Source: Desulfurococcales archaeon
GTDB lineage: Archaea; Thermoproteota; Thermoprotei_A; Sulfolobales; Desulfurococcaceae
Direction: 5' to 3'
NCBI GenBank assembly: GCA_027083045.1
Contig: JALWQP010000022.1
Location: 1 to 8,292, forward strand
Length of the DNA stretch: 8,292 nt
Shown here: piece by piece, positions 1 through 5,046 of the stretch
Layout: each line of letters starts with the position of its first letter
Position numbering within the stretch: the stretch's first letter is position 1
The notes under the pieces: model-generated
Seen by the model: the letters and a program-made list of their open reading frames with translations, nothing else
What the model was told of the DNA's origin: nothing
Databases searched by the model: none
Program-made: the position numbers and the translations under genes

Positions 1-1
1 A

Positions 2-343
2 GCTAATGCTTCTCACCTACCTTTGAAAGATAGTTACTTTGATGCCGTTTTCCATGTGGGTGGTATAAACACTTTTGAAGAGAAGGAGCTTGCTATTAGG
101 GAAATGTTTAGAGCGGCTAGGACGGGCGCAAAGATAGTTATAGTTGATGAAGGCTTAGACCCCGAGCTCCGCAATACTAAGAAGGGACAGAAACTGTTGA
201 AGCAAAATGCACTCTATAGCTATCTACTGCCAGTAAATGAGATTAGGAAGTACAGTAGTTATCTGCGCGTTGAATTGGAGATTCTCCTCAATAAGTGGCT
301 TGCTTTCTGGCCATACTACCTAGTAGAAGCAAGAAAACCCTAG
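2..343 (+). CDS. Class I SAM-dependent methyltransferase, C-terminal part (5' end outside window)
   Basis: The frame is open from base 2 and ends at TAG 341-343, giving 113 residues of the C-terminal part of a protein that begins upstream. The stretch reading ANASHLPLKDSYFDAV followed by FHVGGINTF is the post-motif-II region of UbiE/Methyltransf_11-type enzymes (acidic/LP..D..FD.V box). The later segment GAKIVIVDEG is the beta strand and turn of motif III. The SAM-binding GxGxG motif must lie before the window. The family transfers a methyl group from S-adenosylmethionine to a small molecule or lipid; the substrate cannot be told from this part. A TTG at 23 could open a shorter frame, but the sequence before it is already conserved family sequence, so it is internal. 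The gene is convergent with the tRNA-Arg/metG block. Confidence 0.8.
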   Translation, partial: ANASHLPLKDSYFDAVFHVGGINTFEEKELAIREMFRAARTGAKIVIVDEGLDPELRNTKKGQKLLKQNALYSYLLPVNEIRKYSSYLRVELEILLNKWLAFWPYYLVEARKP

Positions 344-367
344 AAATTTAGGTCATGCATCTTAACA

Positions 368-384
368 TTGAAGTTTTTCTTCAA
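368..384 (+). terminator. Small hairpin with T5 loop after the methyltransferase gene
   Basis: TTGAAG (368-373) and CTTCAA (379-384) form a perfect 6-bp stem around a TTTTT loop, 25 bases after the methyltransferase stop. Archaeal termination relies mainly on T-tracts, so the T5 run may matter more than the stem. The role is inferred from position. Confidence 0.35.
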
Positions 385-391
385 GATTAAA

Positions 392-407
392 CAAAATTAT
401 GAAAAAG
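392..407 (-). terminator. T-rich terminator of the tRNA-Arg transcript
   Basis: Read on the minus strand, the sequence just past the tRNA CCA end contains a T5 run (402-406) and then a T4 run (393-396 region). This is the usual archaeal intrinsic termination signal after a tRNA. It lies between two converging transcription units. Confidence 0.45.
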
Positions 408-418
408 TCTGAGATCAG

Positions 419-496
419 TGGCGGGCCCGCCGGGATTTGAACCCGGGACCACCGGCTCCGGAGGCCGGCACCCTATCCAGGCTAGGCTACGGGCCC
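419..496 (-). tRNA. tRNA-Arg, anticodon CCG, CCA encoded
   Basis: On the minus strand a full cloverleaf can be folded without an intron. The acceptor stem is GGGCCCG (496-490) with CGGGCCC (429-423). The D stem is GCCT with GGGT, and the D loop carries GG. The anticodon stem is CCGGC with GCCGG around the loop CTCCGGA, so the anticodon after U33 is CCG, which reads the arginine codon CGG. The variable loop has five bases, and the T arm is CCGGG-TTCAAAT-CCCGG. The discriminator is G (422), followed by a genomically encoded CCA (421-419). The body is 75 nt. The acceptor, anticodon and T stems are almost entirely G-C, as expected in a hyperthermophile. It lies 38 bases downstream of the MetRS stop codon on the same strand and has its own candidate TATA box. 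Confidence 0.95.
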
Positions 497-523
497 TCCT
501 AGGATATGGTTTTAGTTTAGGGG

Positions 524-532
524 AAATATTTT
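524..532 (-). promoter_or_regulatory. Candidate TATA box for tRNA-Arg
   Basis: The minus strand reads AAAATATTT, centred about 32 bases upstream of the tRNA 5' end. That is the right distance for an archaeal TATA element driving a transcript that starts a few bases before the tRNA. It abuts the metG stop codon (535-537), so the tRNA probably has its own promoter, although read-through from metG is also possible. Confidence 0.45.
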
Positions 533-534
533 GT

Positions 535-2034
535 TTAGGGTTTTATTTTCTTGAAGAGTATTGGGGCTTGTTTTACCTCGTATTTGTTCTGTGTTGTCGG
601 TGGTTCTTGGTATGGGTCTGTTATTTTGAAGCCTAGTGCTTCTGCTGTTTTCTCAGCTGCTCTGGGTATGACGGGGTAGAGCATTGTCGTTGAGTATTTT
701 ATTGTTTCTAGTAGGGTGTAGAGCTCTTTTGTCGGGTCTTGTTTTTCCCATGGGCGTTTCTCGTTTATGTAAGCGTTTGCCCGGCGTAGGAGATCCATTA
801 CTGTTGTCAGCGCTCCCGATACATCGTAGTTGTTCATTGCCTCCCGATAGTTTACGAGGGTTTCTTTCAGCGTTTTTTCGAGTTCTTCATCGATTGCCCC
901 CGACTCAACTGTTCCGCCCAGCTTTTTCTTGACTAGCACGCCTACGCGTCTCACGAGGTTGCCGTAGGTGTCGGCTAGTTCGCTATTGTATATTGAGTCA
1001 AAGAGGTCTGTGGTCACCTCTATGTCTTTCGCCATATTGAACAGCCTCATCAATATGTATCTGACGCCGCTGCTGTCCATGTACCTGTCAAGGAGGTCCT
1101 CGATCGCTATCACGTTCCCGGCGCTCTTACCGATCTTGAGGCCACGGTTTATGAGGAACGCGTGGACAAGGAGCTTCTTGGGCAGGGGGACTTCTAGGGC
1201 TTTTAGTACTGAGAACCATATAGCGGTGTGGAACCATAGTATGTCCTTGCCTATAACATGGTGTACCTCCGGCCAGTACTTGTTGAAGCGCCCGATGTCC
1301 TCGGGGAACCCTATTCCGCTCAGATAGTTCAGGAGGGCGTCGAACCAAACGTAGACCGTGTAGTTTGGGTCGAACGGGACCTCTATCCCCCACCATACAC
1401 GCTCCTTAGGCCTCGCAATGCTTACGTCGCGGAGACCCTCCTTCTCTATTTTGCCGAGAATCTCCTGGGCGTAGCTCTCGGGATAGACCACATGCCTATT
1501 CCTGAGCACCTCCTTCATGAAGTCCTCGAACTCGCTGAGCTTGAAGTAATAGGTCTCCTCCTCCAGCCACTCCAGGGGCTTACGGTGTATTGGGCAGTAG
1601 GGCTTGCCATCAATCTCTATGTATTCGCCGCGGCTATAGAATTTCTCGCAGTTAACACAGTACCAGCCAGCATAGCTTGCCCTGTAAATGAGGCCTTCCT
1701 GGTACAGCTTGTTCATAGCGTATTTCACGACGCGTTCATGATAGTCATGGGTCGTGCGTATGAAGTGATCATAGCTTATATCGAGGAGGCCCCAGTACCA
1801 CTTGTATTTTTCCGCCATTTTGTCGACGAGCTCCTTAGGACTAATACCCATCTTCTCCGCGGCCCTCTGAAGCTTGAGGCCATGCTCATCGGTCCCCGTC
1901 ATGAAGAAGACATCATCGCCTAGGAGGCGGTGATAACGTGCAATGGTATCAGCGAAAACCGTCGTGTAGGCATGCCCTATATGTGGCGGAGCGTTGGGAT
2001 AGTATATCGGCGTCGTGATGTAAAATGACCTCAT
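535..2034 (-). CDS. metG: Methionyl-tRNA synthetase, short bacterial (Thermus)-like form
   Basis: Charges tRNA-Met with methionine in the cytoplasm. The protein is 499 residues. The class I HIGH motif is H18-I-G-H21 within NAPPHIGHAY. One zinc knuckle is formed by C126, C129, C147 and H150. The second signature at 300-304 is KIGKS instead of KMSKS, within a GLKIGKSAGN context. N359, R363 and W429 have the same spacing as the E. coli anticodon-reading residues N391, R395 and W461. The single CxxC...CxxH knuckle and short length resemble Thermus MetRS as I recall it; typical archaeal enzymes have more zinc-binding cysteines. There is no C-terminal tRNA-binding/dimer domain. The start is the ATG at 2034, preceded by GGTGAG (2043-2038); an upstream in-frame TTG at 2046 precedes this ribosome-binding site and is unlikely. 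tRNA-Arg follows. Confidence 0.95.
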   Translation of the reverse strand: MRSFYITTPIYYPNAPPHIGHAYTTVFADTIARYHRLLGDDVFFMTGTDEHGLKLQRAAEKMGISPKELVDKMAEKYKWYWGLLDISYDHFIRTTHDYHERVVKYAMNKLYQEGLIYRASYAGWYCVNCEKFYSRGEYIEIDGKPYCPIHRKPLEWLEEETYYFKLSEFEDFMKEVLRNRHVVYPESYAQEILGKIEKEGLRDVSIARPKERVWWGIEVPFDPNYTVYVWFDALLNYLSGIGFPEDIGRFNKYWPEVHHVIGKDILWFHTAIWFSVLKALEVPLPKKLLVHAFLINRGLKIGKSAGNVIAIEDLLDRYMDSSGVRYILMRLFNMAKDIEVTTDLFDSIYNSELADTYGNLVRRVGVLVKKKLGGTVESGAIDEELEKTLKETLVNYREAMNNYDVSGALTTVMDLLRRANAYINEKRPWEKQDPTKELYTLLETIKYSTTMLYPVIPRAAEKTAEALGFKITDPYQEPPTTQNKYEVKQAPILFKKIKP

Positions 2035-2060
2035 AATCTCACCCAAGCAGTAATAGTTCT

Positions 2061-2070
2061 TTAATTAATG
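2061..2070 (-). promoter_or_regulatory. Candidate TATA element upstream of metG
   Basis: The minus strand reads CATTAATTAA about 31 bases before the metG ATG. This would give a very short leader that barely includes the GGTGAG site at 2038-2043. A second AT-rich element further up (AATATTTTTT, 2088-2097) would give a leader of roughly 30 bases and may be the true box. The choice cannot be settled by eye. Confidence 0.3.
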
Positions 2071-2087
2071 GAGAATAGAGGTTATGG

Positions 2088-2110
2088 AAAAAATATTGTT
2101 TTCCCCGGGG
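2088..2110 (-). terminator. T-tract terminator after the radical SAM gene
   Basis: Nine bases past the radical SAM stop codon (2119-2121) the minus strand has the palindrome CCCCGGGG (2110-2103). A T6 run (2093-2088) follows. The T-tract suits archaeal termination and would separate the regulator operon from metG. Confidence 0.4.
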
Positions 2111-2118
2111 GATAAGCC

Positions 2119-3639
2119 CTACTTCCTTATCATTGCCTCGAGGCTTGGCTTCAGAGTCTTCAGCCCGCGTTTAGCGAACTTTAAGAAGAGCTTTATGCCT
2201 AGCCTCACCGGGGCGAGATAAGGCTCTTTAAGGTAGAACTTGTTGATGATCTCCTCGGCCCAGTAGATAGAATGCCTCAAGCACTTCACGAGGACATCGA
2301 TATGTTCGGGCTTCAGGTGCTCCCTCATGAACCACATGTTCTTCTTCAACGCGCCCATAGGCACAAAGAACATCGGCACGATCACGCTCCTATAGGGCTT
2401 GAGCCTGTCAAGTAGCTCGAGCGTCTTGACGACGTCTTCGGGCTTCTCCTCGGGGAGGCCCAGGATTAGTGTAGCGGCTGGTATCATGTAGTTCTCATGC
2501 ATTATCCTGAACGCATCCTCCACCACGTCAGGCCATTCTTCCGGCTTGTAGGGTAGGCTCTTAGCGGGCATTATGATCTTGGCCAGCCTCGGGCTACCCG
2601 TCTCTATGCCTACCTCTAGGCCGAGCAGGTTCCTATGCTCGTTGAGAATGTACTCGTGCATGAGCTTGGATACCAGGCCGTACTTCTCCTCCGCATACTT
2701 GATAGCGGCAAGGCTGGCGTGCGCCCACGCGATATCGCCCTTCGGCCCGACTTCCTCGGTAACCATTTTATGTAGCTTCAACAATGGTTCTGGACGTGGC
2801 TTGACACCGTCTGCGCCATACAGTAGGACGTCTTCGCTGTGTAGTATGACTCCTTTTATCCCGGCCTTCTTATTGACTCTTATCTCCTCCCTGATCTTCT
2901 CTAGAGGGATAAAGCGTAGCGGTCTGAGCGTTACACTACAGAACTTGCAGCCTCTAGGACAACCCCTCATAATCTCTACCAGGCCGTTCACGCTCGCGGC
3001 CTTAATAACAGGTATTTCCTCAATGCTCGGAGAGTCGCCGGGACCCACGTACACGTAGTCCGGGAGCTCCTCTCCATCAAGAGCCTTCTGAACAAGATCA
3101 ACTATTACCCTCTCCACCTCCCCCTCAATGACCGTGTCAACACCCCATTTCTTCCATAGCTCGAGCTCCCACAGCCACTGCCAAGCCGCTGGCCCACCCA
3201 TTATGAATCTTACCCCTTTCTCCTTGGCCTTCCTGACGACAGGGCTGTCCATGAACTTTATGAATAGCCTCCTGTTAAGCGGCTCCTTCCCAGTCATGCT
3301 CCAGAACTCGCTGCTTGGCGGTCCGTATGCGAAGTAGTCGTGATGACCAACCATCATGACCTTCATAGTGTCAAGGTGCTTGTGTAGATGATCAGGATCT
3401 ATTATCGCGGCCTTGAACCCTGCGTCCAACAATACCGCCTCGACCTTCCTCATACCATAGGGTGCCTGTACAGGTCTGCCCTCCGAGTCAACCTTGATCT
3501 TCGGGGCGGCGAGCCACTGCCAGAGCTTCTCTGGTATGCCCATCGCCGGCCCAGTCGCCATGAAGCCGAGGAACTCTTTCCCATGATGATTGCTCATCAT
3601 AGACCTATCAACAGTTAGGACGACCTCGTACCTTCCCAT
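2119..3639 (-). CDS. Cobalamin-binding radical SAM protein (COG1032), substrate unknown
   Basis: The protein is 506 residues. Residues 1-40 carry a conserved-looking box (VLTVDRSMMSNH, then FLGFMATGP). Residues about 60-200 look like a Rossmann-type B12-binding domain (GMRKVEAVLLDAGF, FIMGGPAAW, VIEGEVE), without a clear DxHxxG base-on motif, as is common in this class. The radical SAM core follows, with the CxxxCxxC iron-sulfur ligands C227, C231 and C234 in RGCPRGCKFC. It continues through GLEVGIETGSP and LILGLPEE. Such enzymes use a 5'-deoxyadenosyl radical and often methylcobalamin to act on unactivated carbons. In archaea some relatives act on tetraether lipids (GDGT ring synthases); that link is a guess here. 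The ATG at 3639 has GGGGTGAG (3650-3643) before it, overlapping the upstream gene's stop codon, so it is the last gene of a tight three-gene operon. Confidence 0.88.
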   Translation of the reverse strand: MGRYEVVLTVDRSMMSNHHGKEFLGFMATGPAMGIPEKLWQWLAAPKIKVDSEGRPVQAPYGMRKVEAVLLDAGFKAAIIDPDHLHKHLDTMKVMMVGHHDYFAYGPPSSEFWSMTGKEPLNRRLFIKFMDSPVVRKAKEKGVRFIMGGPAAWQWLWELELWKKWGVDTVIEGEVERVIVDLVQKALDGEELPDYVYVGPGDSPSIEEIPVIKAASVNGLVEIMRGCPRGCKFCSVTLRPLRFIPLEKIREEIRVNKKAGIKGVILHSEDVLLYGADGVKPRPEPLLKLHKMVTEEVGPKGDIAWAHASLAAIKYAEEKYGLVSKLMHEYILNEHRNLLGLEVGIETGSPRLAKIIMPAKSLPYKPEEWPDVVEDAFRIMHENYMIPAATLILGLPEEKPEDVVKTLELLDRLKPYRSVIVPMFFVPMGALKKNMWFMREHLKPEHIDVLVKCLRHSIYWAEEIINKFYLKEPYLAPVRLGIKLFLKFAKRGLKTLKPSLEAMIRK

Positions 3640-3649
3640 AGTCTCACCC

Positions 3650-4027
3650 CTAGACCCTTACGACCCGGACTCCTTTCTCCTCGAGTAGACGGGATATCTC
3701 CTCCATCTCGGATTCGACCACGCCGATCAAGGGCTTACCGGAGCCCTTGATCTCGTCGATAAGCCGTGATAGTTTCTCCATGTCGAGACCTACGTATCTC
3801 ATAACAATCGTGTACGCTATATTGTTCTGCAGAACATATCTCAAGTCCTCGATATAGTATGGCGAAGGCTTATTCGTAACTATGAAGAACGTGAACCTTC
3901 GGCACCTGGTTCTCGCTGAGATCCTCGCCAACTCATTATAGGCTGCTAGAGCAACATCTGAGCCTTTCCCGTTAAAGCCGAGGATAACGTGTGTATTGTT
4001 TTCTTCAAGTACACGCAGGCTCTTCAT
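3650..4027 (-). CDS. Unknown small alpha/beta protein between regulator and radical SAM gene
   Basis: I do not recognise this 125-residue protein. It alternates strands and helices: strand HVILGFNG (13-20), a helix, strand FTFFIVTN, a helix around YYIEDLRYVL, strand AYTIVMRYVG, helix MEKLSRLIDEI, strand PLIGVVESE, a helix, and a final strand VRVVRV. That makes a small doubly wound (Rossmann- or USP-like) fold. I see no nucleotide-binding glycine motif, metal site, signal peptide or membrane segment. Its ATG overlaps the regulator's TGA (ATGA, 4024-4027) and is preceded by GGGGTGAG. The radical SAM gene starts 10 bases after its stop. Coupled translation suggests it works with one of these neighbours, perhaps as a ligand-binding or partner subunit; this is inference. 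Confidence 0.8.
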   Translation of the reverse strand: MKSLRVLEENNTHVILGFNGKGSDVALAAYNELARISARTRCRRFTFFIVTNKPSPYYIEDLRYVLQNNIAYTIVMRYVGLDMEKLSRLIDEIKGSGKPLIGVVESEMEEISRLLEEKGVRVVRV

Positions 4028-4404
4028 TGCTTCTCACCCCGTGAAAACAACTGTGAAATACTGTGAGCGATCTCGTCGAGCTCCCTCTTGAGATCGTGAT
4101 CGTTTATCTCGCTGGAGACCTGGCGGATATAGATATGGAGCTTATGAAGGTGCTGTTGCAGCAACTGAACAACAGCTTTTTTCCTGACACTGTACCTGAT
4201 CTTCCCTCTCTCATGATGGATCTCCACGAGACCCGCATTAACCAAGTGCTTCAAATGCGTTGAAAGATGACTCTTCGCATATCCTGTTCTCTCAGACAAA
4301 TCCCGGAGCGTGAGGGGCCTCGACTCATGTAATAACGTGGTGATTACTGAGGCGGCGGCAACCGGTATACCTATAAATGTTAGGAGGGCTACCAGGCTCC
4401 GCAT
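4024..4404 (-). CDS. Winged-helix transcriptional regulator (ArsR/MarR-like)
   Basis: The protein is 126 residues. A winged helix-turn-helix spans about residues 14-74: a first helix (IPVAAASVITTLL), helix 2 LRDLSERTG, recognition helix KSHLSTHLKHLVNAGLV and a basic wing (EIHHERGKIRYSV). Residues 75-121 are a long, probably dimer-forming helical region with histidines 85, 87, 90, 103 and 114. The hydrophobic N-terminus is the first helix of the domain rather than a membrane anchor. The ATG at 4404 has a GTGAG site a few bases upstream. It is first in an operon with the small alpha/beta protein and the radical SAM enzyme. A strong palindrome lies in its promoter region, so it probably represses its own operon. 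The signal it senses is unknown. Confidence 0.85.
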   Translation of the reverse strand: MRSLVALLTFIGIPVAAASVITTLLHESRPLTLRDLSERTGYAKSHLSTHLKHLVNAGLVEIHHERGKIRYSVRKKAVVQLLQQHLHKLHIYIRQVSSEINDHDLKRELDEIAHSISQLFSRGEKQ

Positions 4405-4432
4405 TATCTCACTCCCTATAAGTTGTTCACCA

Positions 4433-4452
4433 TGTTCAGAATATTCCGAACA
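4433..4452. promoter_or_regulatory. Candidate operator, 20-bp palindrome upstream of the regulator gene
   Basis: The site TGTTCAGAATATTCCGAACA is a perfect inverted repeat except for one symmetric pair (A4438/C4447). A second symmetry surrounds it: GTTGTTC (4422-4428) mirrors GAACAAC (4448-4454). It lies 28 bases upstream of the regulator's ATG and next to a TATA-like element, over the expected transcription start. A dimeric winged-helix protein bound here would block initiation. The palindrome is observed; binding is inferred. Confidence 0.6.
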
Positions 4453-4454
4453 AC

Positions 4455-4463
4455 CCTAAAATA
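4455..4463 (-). promoter_or_regulatory. Candidate TATA box of the regulator operon
   Basis: The minus strand reads TATTTTAGG, centred about 55 bases before the ATG, which predicts a transcript start near 4433 inside the palindrome. A second AT-rich box, AGTATATATTC (4508-4498), could instead serve and would place the palindrome in the leader. Confidence 0.4.
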
Positions 4464-4510
4464 GATACTCCTACTGGTATGAATAATTCGTGATATAGAA
4501 TATATACTGA

Positions 4511-4517
4511 TAAAAAG
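4511..4517 (-). terminator. T5 tract after the thioesterase gene
   Basis: A TTTTT run lies on the minus strand (4516-4512) within ten bases of the thioesterase stop codon. It is consistent with archaeal T-tract termination ahead of the regulator promoter. Confidence 0.35.
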
Positions 4518-4520
4518 GAC

Positions 4521-4916
4521 TCATCCCTTTTCCATAGCCTCGATCTTCTCCTTGAGCTTTCTCCACTCAATGATGAAGCGCTCGTGCATACCCTCACCTA
4601 TTACCTTGTCGCCCATTAAGCACTTTACTTCGAATACTATTTTCCTGCCCCGAACATCCACTACTCTAGATATAAAGCGGAGCCTAGCTCCAACCGGGGC
4701 AGGGTTCTTATGATAGACGTCAACATGTATTCCAACGCTAGTATACTCATCACCGATGACGCGATCCAATAGCTCCTTCGAAACTATCTCCATCAACGCT
4801 ATCATTCTCGGAGTACTTAGGACGCCCAGGCCTTGTCTAGCAAGAAACACGGGCGAATCTTCTTCCTTAACAATGTATTCTTTTTCATTGACTTCACCTA
4901 TCTCCGGTAACCTCAC
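4521..4916 (-). CDS. FlK-like hotdog-fold acyl-CoA thioesterase
   Basis: The protein is 131 residues, a typical single hotdog-domain length. From memory of the family, fluoroacetyl-CoA thioesterase FlK uses T42, E50 and H76. Here T35 (in VLSTP), E43 (in ALMEIVS) and H69 (in VDVYHKN) have exactly the same spacing of 8 and 26 residues, so the enzyme is probably active. The central helix (TPRMIALMEIVSKELL) and the strands VGIHVDVYH, RLRFISRVVDV, KIVFEVKCLM and KVIGEGMHERFII fit the fold. It likely hydrolyses a small acyl-CoA; the true substrate is unknown. The start is the GTG at 4916, with GGAGGTG (4932-4926) nine bases upstream. The in-frame GTG at 4928 lies inside that site and is a less likely start. 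It is divergent from the membrane-protein gene and has its own promoter region. Confidence 0.85.
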   Translation of the reverse strand: MRLPEIGEVNEKEYIVKEEDSPVFLARQGLGVLSTPRMIALMEIVSKELLDRVIGDEYTSVGIHVDVYHKNPAPVGARLRFISRVVDVRGRKIVFEVKCLMGDKVIGEGMHERFIIEWRKLKEKIEAMEKG

Positions 4917-4959
4917 AGTCTTTAACACCTCCTCGAGAATCTAATGACATAATTAATAT

Positions 4960-4970
4960 CGGTTAGACCG
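4960..4970. repeat. Short inverted repeat next to the divergent TATA element
   Basis: CGGT-TAG-ACCG directly abuts the AT-rich element and would lie between TATA and start site for the leftward gene. The arms are only four bases, so it could be chance. Confidence 0.2.
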
Positions 4971-4982
4971 GATTAAATAATC
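4971..4982. promoter_or_regulatory. Symmetric TATA-like element between divergent genes
   Basis: GATTA-AA-TAATC has perfect five-base arms and so reads as a TATA-like box in both directions. It is about 60 bases from the thioesterase start and 70 bases from the membrane-protein start, giving plausible leaders of roughly 30-45 bases each way. A separate rightward box (CAATATTAT, 4996-5004) is also possible. Confidence 0.4.
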
Positions 4983-5046
4983 ATGTAATCTAAGACAATA
5001 TTATCGACAACTAAAACTTGCCGAGAAATAAGTGGAGGAACACATA

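Noticed and set aside
418..636. 72-residue plus-strand frame beginning MAGPPGFEPGTTGSG
   Set aside because: Its first part is the antisense of the tRNA-Arg gene (the known PGFEPGT artefact of tRNA T-arms) and the rest is antisense to the metG 3' end.
1258..1923. 221-residue plus-strand frame inside metG
   Set aside because: Antisense shadow; the minus-strand frame carries all MetRS motifs.
2573..3058. 161-residue plus-strand frame inside the radical SAM gene
   Set aside because: Antisense shadow of a clearly conserved protein, with no recognisable domain and no ribosome-binding site I can support.
4330..4404. Hydrophobic N-terminus of the regulator as a membrane anchor or signal peptide
   Set aside because: It is short, lacks a clear charged-hydrophobic-cleavage pattern and fits the first helix of the winged-helix domain.
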